Of a DNA stretch of 64,000 nucleotides, positions 8,408-17,754 are shown piece by piece; position 1 is the stretch's first letter, and each line of letters opens with the position of its first letter. The stretch is taken from the NCBI RefSeq assembly GCF_001854885.1, contig NZ_MDDV01000024.1, positions 300,984 to 364,983 of the forward strand, given 5' to 3'. The notes under the pieces are model-generated. The model was given only the letters and a program-made list of their open reading frames with translations. It was not told where the DNA came from and did not search any database. The translations under genes and the position numbers were made by a program. This DNA is from Ensifer sp. LCM 4579. GTDB lineage: Bacteria > Pseudomonadota > Alphaproteobacteria > Rhizobiales > Rhizobiaceae.

Positions 8408-9595
8408 CTAGCGCGACCCGACCGGTACGAGGTTTCCGGCAGTGCCCCGCGCCTCCGTGACTGCGGCCCGGACGAGCGCCCGGCGGCGCAGCATCAAAGC
8501 GTAGACTGCCGCATAGATGCCGATCACGACCACGCCGACCCATTCGATCCTGAAGGGCGTGAACTGATAGGCCATCACCAGGCCCAGCTGAAGAAAGAAG
8601 TGCAGAGGATAATAAGCCGGGCCGAGCCGCGTTTTCGTCCAGCCAAGATTGAGACCGTAGAGACGGATCAACGAGTCGAGTGAATTCACGACGAAAACGA
8701 TCCCGACCGTCACCATGAACCAGTTCAACCAGCCGGGAATGGTGATCTGCCGCTCGAAGTAGATGTAGAGCACCGCGAACCAGACGGCCAAGGGGATCGA
8801 AGGCAGAAGGATCATCGCGCCGGCCAGCCGCCATGTCCTGAGCCCTCCGACGAACATGGACACGAACTGGCCGATCATGATGCTCCACGAGAACCACCAG
8901 AAAAGATAGAATTCGTGATAGGCGGTGATCGGGCTGACGAAACGGTGCAGATTTGCAAAATAGTCCGACAGCAGGCCGAGATTCGACGCGACACTGCCCG
9001 CTCCGACGCCGCCGGAGTAATAGGCCGCCGCCGGCACGGCGACGACAGCCAGGGCCACGAACATCCATGTCGAACTGACGGCCAGCCATTTCATGAAGTT
9101 GACGCTGCCGCTGGAATAGACCGACACCGCAATGACGCAAAGGACGATCGCCCAGAGCGCCGATGCCGGAACATCGCCGATATAGCTCGGCAAGGCGGTG
9201 AGAAAGAGATAGCAGGTGAAGGCGCAGGTCGCGATCACCGTGAGATTGTAGACCCATTTGACGATCGCAATCTCGAAAATCTGCAGCCGCGGTTCGAGCA
9301 CGACGAAGTAGAAGGCCGAAAGAAAATACATCATCCAGACCAGCGGTCCCCACATGCCGAACTCGACGGCAAGCGGGTTGGTGAACCGGTAGGCCTCGTC
9401 CGCCGCGTACACCGGAAATTCGGTCAGCGGCAGCATCACGAGACCCATGTCCAGCCCGGCCGTGAACAGCAGCGCCACGAAGGTGAAGGTGCCGACCGGG
9501 GTTTGCCCGCAACAGCGGACATTGCTCCAGCGCAGTATGACGAAGACGGCGCTGATTAAGACCGCCAGATAGGCGGTGCTGATGATGTAACTCAC
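8408..9595 (-). CDS. Short, divergent BCCT-like transporter
   Basis: 395 residues, about 10-11 hydrophobic segments. The segment FYLFWWFSWSIMIGQFVSMF followed by a basic loop and another helix resembles the BCCT signature (WWxSWxPFxGxFIARIS). An upstream GLDMGLVMLPLTEFP resembles the glycine-rich substrate helix. BCCT carriers move choline, glycine betaine or carnitine and usually have 500 or more residues, so this is short and divergent. Start: GTG at 9595 with GGGAGG six nt upstream; the frame extends further to 10387 but that part is antisense to the next gene. Substrate unknown. Confidence 0.65.
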   Translation of the reverse strand: MSYIISTAYLAVLISAVFVILRWSNVRCCGQTPVGTFTFVALLFTAGLDMGLVMLPLTEFPVYAADEAYRFTNPLAVEFGMWGPLVWMMYFLSAFYFVVLEPRLQIFEIAIVKWVYNLTVIATCAFTCYLFLTALPSYIGDVPASALWAIVLCVIAVSVYSSGSVNFMKWLAVSSTWMFVALAVVAVPAAAYYSGGVGAGSVASNLGLLSDYFANLHRFVSPITAYHEFYLFWWFSWSIMIGQFVSMFVGGLRTWRLAGAMILLPSIPLAVWFAVLYIYFERQITIPGWLNWFMVTVGIVFVVNSLDSLIRLYGLNLGWTKTRLGPAYYPLHFFLQLGLVMAYQFTPFRIEWVGVVVIGIYAAVYALMLRRRALVRAAVTEARGTAGNLVPVGSR

Positions 9596-9886
9596 TGATG
9601 ACCTCCCTTGCGGCAGTTCCGCCAGATTGACCGAGAGGGGAAATGCCGCCCGCAGGACGCCACAGGAACGGCAGAGATCTACGTCGGGGAACGACGCCGC
9701 GACAACCAAATGCGACGGAAGCGCCTCGCATGTTCGGCAGAGCCGTTGGGTACACATGGACAGCGACAATCGCAAGGGTGGCGCCGAACTCTTCCCAAAG
9801 TTCAAAATTCCGGAACCGTTGGCCGCCTGTCCCGTTGGGGCGTCGCGGTATCCGCGAGCAATTTGTCCGGAAAGGATTCGGGTGCG

Positions 9887-10486
9887 ATGGATCTCCTGCG
9901 ATGGATATCCGGCCATGGCCAGCTGATCTCGGCGCTTACCGGCGTCGGCATGCTTATGGTCTGGGTCATCTACCTGCAGGTATTCATCAGCAGCTATCGA
10001 AGGCAGCTGCGCGCGACGCTCCTGATCGCGCGCGGAGTCGGCGACGGCCTGGAGGCCCGCTGCTTCCTGAGCAATATGAGTTCCGGACCGGTTTATGTGC
10101 AGAGCGTGATCATCACGCTCGAAACCACCGATGGAACAGTGATCAGGCCGGCAACCGACATTCAGGACGGCGAAGGCAGCCCGATCGAGCGGACGCGCCA
10201 GGGACCGCTTCAGCCCGGCGATATTCGCGACATCGGCTCCTTCCGCAGCCTGATCTGCCATGCGCTCGAGGCCGCCGATGACGACCCGGAGATGGTTCAG
10301 GCGATGGTCATCGAAATCCTCGGCGTCTACGGCTCCGAGGACCTGCCCGTCGGCGCCCGCCGGCGCTTTATCCTGACGAAGACGCAAGGCCGGATACGCC
10401 TGCGAGGGGACACGATCGAGACGCAGCAGATCAGGGAGAGACGCGAGCGACGAAGGCTGATCTCGGAACTCGGGCGGGATCAGTAG
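9887..10486 (+). CDS. Membrane-anchored protein of unknown function
   Basis: 199 residues. One N-terminal membrane helix (about residues 10-32, GQLISALTGVGMLMVWVIYL) is followed by a soluble domain with beta-strand-like alternation. The C-terminal tail is strongly basic (RERRERRR). I recognise no family. The ATG at 9887 was chosen because the membrane helix follows directly; a GGAAAGGA stretch lies about 15 nt upstream. It is divergent from the BCCT-like gene and convergent with the DUF421 gene. Confidence 0.65.
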   Translation: MDLLRWISGHGQLISALTGVGMLMVWVIYLQVFISSYRRQLRATLLIARGVGDGLEARCFLSNMSSGPVYVQSVIITLETTDGTVIRPATDIQDGEGSPIERTRQGPLQPGDIRDIGSFRSLICHALEAADDDPEMVQAMVIEILGVYGSEDLPVGARRRFILTKTQGRIRLRGDTIETQQIRERRERRRLISELGRDQ

Positions 10487-10517
10487 CAGGCCGCTTCCGG
10501 CACCGGTCCGACGGCCG

Positions 10518-10991
10518 TCAGAGAATGCTCAGCGAGCCGTCGCTCTCGAGCACAACGGCCTCGACATCGTGCAGATCGCGATGGCCGCCGGAGCGGACCG
10601 CGCTCAATAGCTCATCTTCGGTGATCCGCTCTCTTTTCATCGCCCGATGACAGAAGGCGCCCTCGCGCGCCAGCAGCGTCGGCTCCGAACGGACGATGTT
10701 TGCCGCCATGCTGGATCGAACGGAGACGAATGTGACCAGGTATTGCAACCCGATCAGCAAGGCCAGGGCCGTTGCTCCTTCCGCCAGTGCGATCGATTCC
10801 TGCAGAAGGATGGCGGACAGAGTGGACCCAAGCGCGACGGTGACGACGAGATCGAAGGCGTTGAGCTTCGCGAGCGTCCGCTTCCCCGAAATCCGCAGGA
10901 ACAGGACGAGCGCAGCATAGGCCATCGTGCCGACGATGAGGGTGCGCAATATCCCGGACCATCCGCTAAAGAACAGCGTCTCAAAGTTCAT
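10518..10991 (-). CDS. DUF421 (YetF-like) membrane protein
   Basis: 157 residues. Three N-terminal membrane helices are followed by a small cytoplasmic domain of the DUF421/YetF family. The motif FLRISGKRTLAKLNAFDLVV, right after the first helix, is diagnostic. The ATG at 10991 follows CCTGGAGGAAGACCG. Members are usually 150-230 residues; this is a short form with a reduced C-terminal domain. Function is unsettled in the family, with links to sporulation and cell-envelope proteins in Bacillus. Confidence 0.85.
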   Translation of the reverse strand: MNFETLFFSGWSGILRTLIVGTMAYAALVLFLRISGKRTLAKLNAFDLVVTVALGSTLSAILLQESIALAEGATALALLIGLQYLVTFVSVRSSMAANIVRSEPTLLAREGAFCHRAMKRERITEDELLSAVRSGGHRDLHDVEAVVLESDGSLSIL

Positions 10992-11393
10992 CGGTCTTCC
11001 TCCAGGTTTCCTCGGGAACCTCAAGACTCCCATGATGTTCCCATGCCGCTCGCCAGGCTTGCGGCGCGGCGATGCCGTCTGGGGAGAGCGGCAACCACCC
11101 CTTCTCAAATCGAGGCCGATTTAAGGAGAGATGCAGAGGGGGAAGTGCGAAGCCGAGGGCCGCTACGATCCCCCGCGGGGCTCCTCGAGCGCTCTCGATC
11201 GGACAATTCGCCAATGACCGCACCGGACGGGAATCGTTTCCGCTTCGAGAGTCGCGCGCGTCAAGGAACATTTTCGCCCGCGCGCGATTGGCTACGGGCG
11301 CGGCAAGAGGCCGCCGATAACCCTAGCAAGGCGCGTAAGGCGATCGCACTGCGTGGCAGTGCGGGACGTTCGCGCGCCGCCGAGGAGGAAATC

Positions 11394-12683
11394 ATGCGAA
11401 AGAGTGGCAGAATCCTACTTGCTGCCGGTTTGCTTTGCGGGACGGGGCTGGCGACGGCCCTTGCCCAGGAGGCCAACCAGGCTGAAGGCGATCGGCAAGG
11501 TTGCGAAAGCCTGACACAACTGATCCGGGAGAACGAGGAGAGGCTTCGGGACGAATGGATCGACCAGGCGAACACCGCGGTTCGGCAGAACAGAGAGCAG
11601 CGGTGCGCGCAATATGTGGCACAGGCGGAGGATGCCTTGCGCAAACTCGACCAGGAAGAGGCCCAGGACCAGCGGTCCGGCAGAGATCGTCAGCGGCAAG
11701 GCCAGGCGGACGATCGCGGCATCATGATCGAGCAGGCGCAACCGCGGATCACCGTCCAGCAAGGGTCACCGGAGATAACCTACGCACAGCCGCAGCCGCG
11801 CGTGAACGTGCAGCAGGGCCGGCCGGAGATCGTCGTCAGACAGGCCAAGCCCACCATTCACGTCGAGATGCCGCGTCCGCGGATCACCATCCAGCAGCCG
11901 GAGCCGGAGATTATCGTTCGGATGCCGGAACCGGATGTATCGGTCTCGATGCCCGAACCCGATGTCGAGGTCTCGCGGAGCGAGCCGCAGGTGCAGGTCC
12001 AGCAACCGGAAGAAGAGCCGGTCATCAGACGCCGGACCGGAGGAGAGCAACAGGCTCGGGTGAATGTGCAAAGGCAGGAACCGCGGGTGCGCTTCGAGCG
12101 GGCCGAACCGAATGTCGAGTTCGAAATGACGGGCGAACCGCAAGTGCGCTTCGAGCGGACCGGCAAGCCGCAGGTGCGCTTTGAGCAGACGCAGCAACAG
12201 CAAGCCGCCGCCGGGGAGGAAGTTACCCGTCAGCCGCAAGCCAGGCGCCAGCAGGCACAGGCCGAACAGCAGGTCGGACGGGATCAGACCGCGAGCATCG
12301 AGCGACGGCCGGTGTCCGAGCAGGCACGCCGCATGCTTCAGGGCGACGACCGGGAAGAGGCTGAAGGTCGAACCTGGCGCATTCTCGTCTCCGACCTCGT
12401 CGGCCGCGACGTCGTCAACCGCCGCGGCGAAGAGCTCGGAACGGTGGACCGGGTGATCCGCTCGAATGATCGCCTCTATGTGGTTCTCCAGCATGGCGGC
12501 TTCCTCGGTCTCGGCGAAGACGAGGTGGCCGTGCCGTTGGACCGCATCTCCTCCGTCCGTGGCGACGACCAGCTTCTGATGCGGGGGATGAGTGAAGAAG
12601 ACATCGAGGCCATGCCGAACATCAGTTCGGAAACAGGGACCGAGCTTCGCAACAATATGCGGGTCGAGATTTCCGAGTCTTGA
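11394..12683 (+). CDS. Secreted repeat-rich protein with C-terminal PRC-barrel domain
   Basis: 429 residues with a signal peptide (cleavage after ALAQ, about 25). Residues 25-100 are charged and helical. Residues 110-270 form a low-complexity beta-repeat region in which units such as PRITVQQ, PEIVVRQ, PDVSVSMPE and PQVRFERT recur with a period near 10-12 residues. The C-terminal about 100 residues form a PRC-barrel (VSDLVGRDVVNRRGEELGTV ... VAVPLDRISS). The ATG at 11394 has GAGGAGGAA upstream; the long upstream frame is not coding. Probably periplasmic or surface exposed; PRC-barrel proteins of this kind are common in rhizobia but uncharacterised. Confidence 0.85.
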   Translation: MRKSGRILLAAGLLCGTGLATALAQEANQAEGDRQGCESLTQLIRENEERLRDEWIDQANTAVRQNREQRCAQYVAQAEDALRKLDQEEAQDQRSGRDRQRQGQADDRGIMIEQAQPRITVQQGSPEITYAQPQPRVNVQQGRPEIVVRQAKPTIHVEMPRPRITIQQPEPEIIVRMPEPDVSVSMPEPDVEVSRSEPQVQVQQPEEEPVIRRRTGGEQQARVNVQRQEPRVRFERAEPNVEFEMTGEPQVRFERTGKPQVRFEQTQQQQAAAGEEVTRQPQARRQQAQAEQQVGRDQTASIERRPVSEQARRMLQGDDREEAEGRTWRILVSDLVGRDVVNRRGEELGTVDRVIRSNDRLYVVLQHGGFLGLGEDEVAVPLDRISSVRGDDQLLMRGMSEEDIEAMPNISSETGTELRNNMRVEISES

Positions 12684-12705
12684 CCCGCCGGGCTATACCG
12701 ACGCC

Positions 12706-12738
12706 GCCCGCGGCCCTCCGGGACCGCGGGCGTTTCGT
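12706..12738 (+). terminator. Probable rho-independent terminator of the PRC-barrel gene
   Basis: An 8-bp GC-only stem (GCCCGCGG/CCGCGGGC, 12706-12713 and 12724-12731) is followed by GTTTCGTT. It lies 23 nt after the stop codon. The rest of the 405-bp gap to 13089 contains no gene I can support. Confidence 0.6.
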
Positions 12739-13088
12739 TGGCGAGACACAGAGTGTCAGCGGCTTGGGTCCACTTACCGTCGCTGCGCGGCAATGAACCG
12801 AGGACCAGAAGTCTTCTCGCAAGATCGAGGAAGGTCCGAGTGAGGTTCCGAAGCTTCCTGGGATGGTTCGCTTTCATCACGACGGCGTTTAAAGGTTCAG
12901 ACCGTTCCTCACTACAATGTCCGTCGCACCGAACATGAATATTGCCCTGGTCTCGAGAAAGGATCGTCAATGTCGTAAGCATCTGCTCCGCCCTATTGCG
13001 GTTTGTCGCGCGGTGGGAGCAGGTTCGATCAACAAGCCACTTCGTGTCTTGAAACGGCTTCCGAAAAATTCCGAAAACTTCTAAATTG

Positions 13089-14633
13089 TCAGGCTTCCTC
13101 GAGGCCCACCTTCCGCAGCCCTTCGAGCAAGGCAGCGATCCTCGTCGGATCCTTGGCAGGCTGGCCGGCCTTGATGCGGGCGATCGTCACCGCCGGAGTG
13201 AGCCGCTTGAGCGCGCGAAGATGGCGATGCGCCTCCTCCATCCGATCGAGATGGGCATTGGCAGCAATCAGCACCCAGAGGGTCGGATCAAAGTTGGGAT
13301 TGCTCGCAAGCGCGCGAGCGGCCCAGGAGATGGCTTCGGCGTACTCGCCACGGATCATGTGCACGTCCGCGATCCCGCAGAGCGAAAAGTGCGCGCCTCG
13401 ATCGCCGGGGCTCAGCCGGTTGGCCCTGTAGAAATGCGAGAGCGCCGCATCGAGGTTCCCGCAATGAAGATGCGCAAGACCGGCCCGGACCACGACCATC
13501 AGGTTGTTCGGGTTGGCTTCCGCCGCAGATTGCAGGACCGCCACGGCCCAATCGTAGTTCTTTGCGGTCTGGAGCAGCGCGACGCCGCAATGCGCCATCA
13601 CCATCGGATCCCCCGCCGCATGTTCGAGGCCGCGGCGCGCGAGCGCTGCACACTCTCCCACGTCGTCATGGCCGAGCGGCGGCCATCCCATCGTGTGCCG
13701 ATGCTCGAGCGCCCAGGCCGCATGGGAAAGCAACAGGGCGTTGTCGGGCTCCGCCTCCAGTCCTTTCACGAGGAGCGCGTATGCCTCGGCGTTGTCCTTC
13801 TCGGACTCCGTCGAGATTTTTGCCAGCGCCCGCAGATAGATATCGTAGGCCGCGAGACTTCCCGACCGCTCCTTGCGCGACCGCGCGATCTCTGCGGTCT
13901 GGACATGCGGTTCGACCAGCGTCGCGACGCTCTCGGTAATCCGATCCTGGAAATCGAACAGGTCGCCCGCCTCGCCGTCGAAACTCTGCGCCCAGAGGTG
14001 TATCCCGCTGCCGCCGTCGACGAGTCGCGCCGCGAGTCTCAGGCGATTTCCCGCCCGCCTGACGCTGCCTTCGAGCAGATAGCTGACGCCGAGTTCCTTC
14101 GCGACCAGGCGGACGTCCGGGGTGGTTTGCCTGTATACGGACGAGGATTGGCGGGCGACCACTGCGAAGCTCTTGAACCGGCTGAGCGCCGCAATGATAT
14201 CGTTGACCACGCCGTCCGCAAAATAATCCTGGTCAGGACTACCATCGAGATTGGTGAAGGGCAGAACCGCGAGCGTCGGCTTGGCCGGCATAACTCCCGG
14301 CACTGCTCCCGCCCCCGCGGATTCCAAGCGATAGCCCATGCGCGGTATGGTCGCGATCCATTCCCGGCCATCCGGCGCCGTGCCGAGCGCCTTGCGCAAG
14401 CCCGCAATCTGAACGGTAAGGTTGCTTTCTTCGACGGCTGTATCCGGCCAACCTCGTTCCATCAGCTCAGCCTTGGACAGGACCCGGCCTTGGGCCTCCA
14501 GCAGCGCCTGAAGAAGCGCAAGCCCGCGGCTGCCAACGGCGACGATCTTTCCGTTCCGCTGCAGCAGGCCGCGGCCGGGTTCGAGCACGAAGTCACCGAA
14601 AGCGTATAGCGGCTCCACCATGGCGAGAACCAT
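13089..14633 (-). CDS. OmpR/CadC-type winged-helix regulator with TolB-like and TPR regions
   Basis: 514 residues. Residues 10-105 are a Trans_reg_C winged helix (SRGLALLQALLEAQGRVLSK ... NLTVQIAGLRKAL ... IPRMGYRL). Residues 115-250 form the TolB-like domain common in rhizobial cyclase/regulator proteins (LAVLPFTNLDGSPDQDYFADG, YLLEGSVRR). The rest is TPR-like (AEANPNNLMVVVRAGLAHLH). There is no obvious membrane helix, so it is cytoplasmic, unlike classic CadC. Either the ATG at 14633 or an ATG five codons later may be used. It probably binds DNA; targets are unknown. Confidence 0.85.
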   Translation of the reverse strand: MVLAMVEPLYAFGDFVLEPGRGLLQRNGKIVAVGSRGLALLQALLEAQGRVLSKAELMERGWPDTAVEESNLTVQIAGLRKALGTAPDGREWIATIPRMGYRLESAGAGAVPGVMPAKPTLAVLPFTNLDGSPDQDYFADGVVNDIIAALSRFKSFAVVARQSSSVYRQTTPDVRLVAKELGVSYLLEGSVRRAGNRLRLAARLVDGGSGIHLWAQSFDGEAGDLFDFQDRITESVATLVEPHVQTAEIARSRKERSGSLAAYDIYLRALAKISTESEKDNAEAYALLVKGLEAEPDNALLLSHAAWALEHRHTMGWPPLGHDDVGECAALARRGLEHAAGDPMVMAHCGVALLQTAKNYDWAVAVLQSAAEANPNNLMVVVRAGLAHLHCGNLDAALSHFYRANRLSPGDRGAHFSLCGIADVHMIRGEYAEAISWAARALASNPNFDPTLWVLIAANAHLDRMEEAHRHLRALKRLTPAVTIARIKAGQPAKDPTRIAALLEGLRKVGLEEA

Positions 14634-15142
14634 AGTCTATGAACAAGCAAACAGGAATGACCGAGCTGCCAGGCCACGATCTCCGGCCGGGCGAACATTG
14701 GTCAGCGTGGCGAAGCGCTACCGGCGAAGAGCCGCTACGGCATGCCAAATGCGCCCCCGGTCTCGGCGGCCGTGGCGTGGATCACGGCTCGGGCACCGAA
14801 CGATGTCCGGGCAATGCGCTCCCTGCCCGGAATGGAGAAATCCGCCTTCCGAAAATCTGGCATGGCCCAACTCCGCTTGTTCGAGAACAATAGCACAGAT
14901 ACAGTGCCAGCCAGTTGTCATTGCCAGGATCGTTTCCGGTTGGCATACGCGGCGTCTCGCACCAGCGCCGGCCACGGCCGTAAATTGGAACCGATCCTCG
15001 ATAAATGCAGCGCGGCCGTACAGAAAACGCTTTTGCCGGCGTAGCGTGTCTTTTCACATCGCTGCGGCGTCGCGCGTCGATGCGCCAGCCGGCAGTGAAC
15101 AAAAGTCGACTGAACTTCCTTTATAGGCATGGAGGTCCGACA
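14634..15142. other. Intergenic region with no supported gene
   Basis: This 509-bp stretch lies between two divergent regulatory genes. Reading frames inside it are short, mutually overlapping and without good ribosome-binding sites. It should hold both promoters; no clear box could be assigned. Confidence 0.5.
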
Positions 15143-16474
15143 GTGACTGAGATTGCCACTTCCATCGTCGATACGATGAGAGAACCGGTTCTCGTGCTGG
15201 AGCCCGATCTGACGGTACTTCATGCCAATCGTTCTTTTTACAGGTGCTTTCACACGTCCGAGGCGGAAACGGTGGGGCGCCAGCTGCGCGAGCTCGGCAA
15301 CGGCCAATGGAATATTCCCGCCCTGCGGCAACTGCTCGAAGAGATGCTCAATGAAAATGACACTGTGGAGGACTATCGCGTCGAACATGAATTCGAAACG
15401 ATCGGCAAGCGCGTCATGCTCCTCAACGCGCGGCGGCTGCAGCAGTCCCCCGATCGAAAGCGCATCTTTATCGCAATCTCCGATGTGACCGACCGCGAGC
15501 GCCTGGAGAACGAGCTGATTGCCAGCAACGAGTTCTCCGAAAAGCTGATCGACAGCATTCGCGAGGGGCTGCTCGTGCTCACGCCCGACCTTGTCGTCGA
15601 GAGCGCCAACCAGACCTTCTACGACCTGTTCCAGGTTTCACCGGAGGAAACCGAAGGCAGGCTGATCTACGATATCGGCAACGGCCAGTGGGACATCCCC
15701 GCCTTGCGGAGGGCCCTGGAGGATGTTCTGCCGCATGACCAGCGGTTCGACGACTTCGAGGTCACCCACCAGTTTCCGACGATCGGACGGCGCATAATGC
15801 TTCTCAACGGTCGCGCGCTCGATCACCTGCCGCGCATTCTGCTGGCGATCCGGGACGAGACCGAGAAACGGCGTCACGAATCGCAGCAGAAGGTTATGGT
15901 CGGCGAACTCCAGCACCGGGTGAAGAACATTCTTGCCAACGTGCACTCGATCGCCACGGCGACCCTGCGCCGCAGCAACTCGCTGGCGGAGTTCGAAGCG
16001 GCCTTTCTCGATCGGCTCAAATCGCTCGCCCGTACCCAGGATCTATTGCTGCGCGAGAGTTCCGGCCGCGTCGACCTGCACGAACTGGTCAGTTGGGAGC
16101 TGGCCGCGCATGGTTGGGAAGAAGACGGCCGGCTGACGATCGCCGGACCAGAGGTCACGCTGACGCGGCGGGAGGCACAGGCCTTTGCGATGCTCGTGCA
16201 CGAGCTCGCCACCAATGCGGTCAAGCACGGCGCTTTTGCGAGATCCGGGGGCCGTCTCGACATCACCTGGCGCATCGCGCGTCAAAACGGCAGGGACAAT
16301 CTCTCTTTCGAATGGCGGGAGGACGGTGTCCGCATCGACAAGCAGCCGACCTCGAGCGGTTTCGGAAGCGGCCTCATCCGGCGAAGCGTCGGCCATATGC
16401 TCGGCGGCACGAGCCGCCTCGACTTTTCCCCGCGCGGCGCTATCTGCAAGGTGGAATTCGCGCTAGACGCCTGA
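15143..16474 (+). CDS. HWE-family sensor histidine kinase with two PAS domains
   Basis: 443 residues, no membrane segments, so a soluble sensor. Two related PAS domains (about 5-115 and 130-245) share the unusual block L(R/I)...GNGQW(N/D)IPALR, suggesting internal duplication. The kinase core has the H-box GELQHRVKNILANV near residue 260, N-box LVHELATNAVKHG and the WxE motif FEWRED that defines HWE kinases. Start: GTG at 15143 with GGAGG nine nt upstream. The response-regulator gene begins 7 nt after its stop, so the two form an operon. Known: HWE kinases in alphaproteobacteria signal light, redox or general stress; the signal here is unknown. Confidence 0.9.
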   Translation: MTEIATSIVDTMREPVLVLEPDLTVLHANRSFYRCFHTSEAETVGRQLRELGNGQWNIPALRQLLEEMLNENDTVEDYRVEHEFETIGKRVMLLNARRLQQSPDRKRIFIAISDVTDRERLENELIASNEFSEKLIDSIREGLLVLTPDLVVESANQTFYDLFQVSPEETEGRLIYDIGNGQWDIPALRRALEDVLPHDQRFDDFEVTHQFPTIGRRIMLLNGRALDHLPRILLAIRDETEKRRHESQQKVMVGELQHRVKNILANVHSIATATLRRSNSLAEFEAAFLDRLKSLARTQDLLLRESSGRVDLHELVSWELAAHGWEEDGRLTIAGPEVTLTRREAQAFAMLVHELATNAVKHGAFARSGGRLDITWRIARQNGRDNLSFEWREDGVRIDKQPTSSGFGSGLIRRSVGHMLGGTSRLDFSPRGAICKVEFALDA

Positions 16475-16481
16475 GGCGCTC

Positions 16482-16856
16482 GTGTCAGCTGACAGAAGGC
16501 TCGTTGGACTTCACATTCTTGTCGTCGAGGACGAGTTTCTCATCGCGATGGAGCTGGAAGACGCGATTGCGCAAATGGGAGCGACCGTGACGACGGTCGG
16601 GGGGCGCACCGAGGCGCTTGATGCATTGGCGAATGAACGTCCGGATGGCGCAATTCTCGACGTGCAGCTCGGTGAGGAGATGTCGTACGATGTCGCCGAG
16701 CAACTTATCGTGCTTGATGTACCGTTCGTTTTGGCGACTGGTTTCGACGCCACCATCCTGCCGCCTCACCTGCGCGGCCGCCCTCGCCTGAGCAAGCCGT
16801 TTGCGCCGACCGATCTGGAGCGTCTTGCCGTTCAGGTTTTTCGCGGAAGGAACTGA
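16482..16856 (+). CDS. Single-domain response regulator
   Basis: 124 residues: one receiver domain with the acidic pair (VVEDEF), the phospho-acceptor Asp in GAILDVQLG near residue 60, Thr/Ala in LATGF and the lysine in LSKPFAPTDL. There is no output domain, so it works as a phospho-relay intermediate or by protein interaction, CheY-like. The GTG start lies 7 nt after the kinase stop codon, making it the likely cognate partner. Confidence 0.9.
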   Translation: MSADRRLVGLHILVVEDEFLIAMELEDAIAQMGATVTTVGGRTEALDALANERPDGAILDVQLGEEMSYDVAEQLIVLDVPFVLATGFDATILPPHLRGRPRLSKPFAPTDLERLAVQVFRGRN

Positions 16857-17042
16857 GCGCAGCCACCGGCAATCGAATGCCGCATCTGCACCTCGCGGTT
16901 TACGCTGCACTGGGCGCTTTCCTGCTACCGGAAATACGTTGAACCGGGACCGGATTAGGCTCAAAATTATTGAGCAAGTCCAAGGCAGTACGGCGTCCTG
17001 CGTCATGTCCTGGTGCGGCGCTGGAGCGGAAAGGTAAAGCCA

Positions 17043-17579
17043 ATGAAGAGGCTGGCAATCATTGCCTTGTCGCTGGCGACGGCGCTGACGAGCGGTGCAC
17101 CGGCGATGGCGTTTCCCACCCCTGTCCCACTGAAGGTCGAGACACCGCAGGCGGAACCGGTTCAGTACAGGCGCTACCGCGGAGGCTATCGCGGCGGCTA
17201 CCGTGGCGGCTACTATCGCGGGCACCGCCACCATGGCGGCGACGACTGGGCCTGGGCTCTCGGCGGACTGGCCCTCGGCACAATCATCGGAGGGGCGCTG
17301 GCGCAGCCGAGATATTATGAACCCGGCTATTATGGCGGCTATTATGGCCCGGCCTATTATGGCTCCTATTACCGCCCGCGCTATTACGCGCCAAGCTACT
17401 ATGCGCCGCGTTATTATGCACCGCGTTACTATGCGCCGAGCTATTACCGCCAAACCTATTACGGCGGCAATGCGCATACGAGTTGGTGTTTTGCACGCTA
17501 CCGGTCGTACAGGGCTTACGACAACACGTTCCAGCCCTATTACGGTGCCCGGCGGGCATGCATCTCGCCCTATTCTTGA
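17043..17579 (+). CDS. Secreted Tyr/Gly-rich BA14K-family protein
   Basis: 178 residues with a signal peptide (cleavage near APAMA, residue 23). Then come a YRGG repeat block, one hydrophobic segment (WALGGLALGTIIGGALA), and a long Tyr-rich array in which YYAP and YYG units recur (about residues 95-150). The C terminus HTSWCFARYRSYRAYDNTFQ with a second Cys in RRACIS is the BA14K module. Start at ATG 17043 with GGAAAGG upstream. Known: BA14K was described in Brucella as an immunoreactive lectin-like protein; rhizobia have many paralogues of unknown role. Confidence 0.85.
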   Translation: MKRLAIIALSLATALTSGAPAMAFPTPVPLKVETPQAEPVQYRRYRGGYRGGYRGGYYRGHRHHGGDDWAWALGGLALGTIIGGALAQPRYYEPGYYGGYYGPAYYGSYYRPRYYAPSYYAPRYYAPRYYAPSYYRQTYYGGNAHTSWCFARYRSYRAYDNTFQPYYGARRACISPYS

Positions 17580-17610
17580 TCGAGCGGCGCATTACCTAAG
17601 AGCCGCAATT

Positions 17611-17638
17611 GACCGCCGCGCTGCGGACGCGGCGGTCT
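17611..17638 (+). terminator. Probable terminator after the BA14K gene
   Basis: A perfect 10-bp stem (17611-17620 with 17629-17638, GACCGCCGCG paired with its complement) and an 8-nt loop lie 31 nt after the stop, followed by TTGTACAT. The T-run is weak. Confidence 0.5.
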
Positions 17639-17754
17639 TGTACATCTGCGCCAAGTTCCTGTCCAATTCGAGAGACCTGCGGTAGAAATCGCACCACTCC
17701 TCACCTACTTCTCGGACTGTCGAGTGGAGAAACGCGACAACACGAGGAGACGAC

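Noticed and set aside
11262..11300. General-stress-type GGAAC...CGTT promoter upstream of the PRC-barrel gene
   Set aside because: GGAAC is present but no CGTT at the required 16-18 bp spacing.
13086..14609. 507-codon plus-strand frame opposite the winged-helix/TPR regulator
   Set aside because: Almost exactly mirrors the real minus-strand gene, without a plausible ribosome-binding site or motifs.
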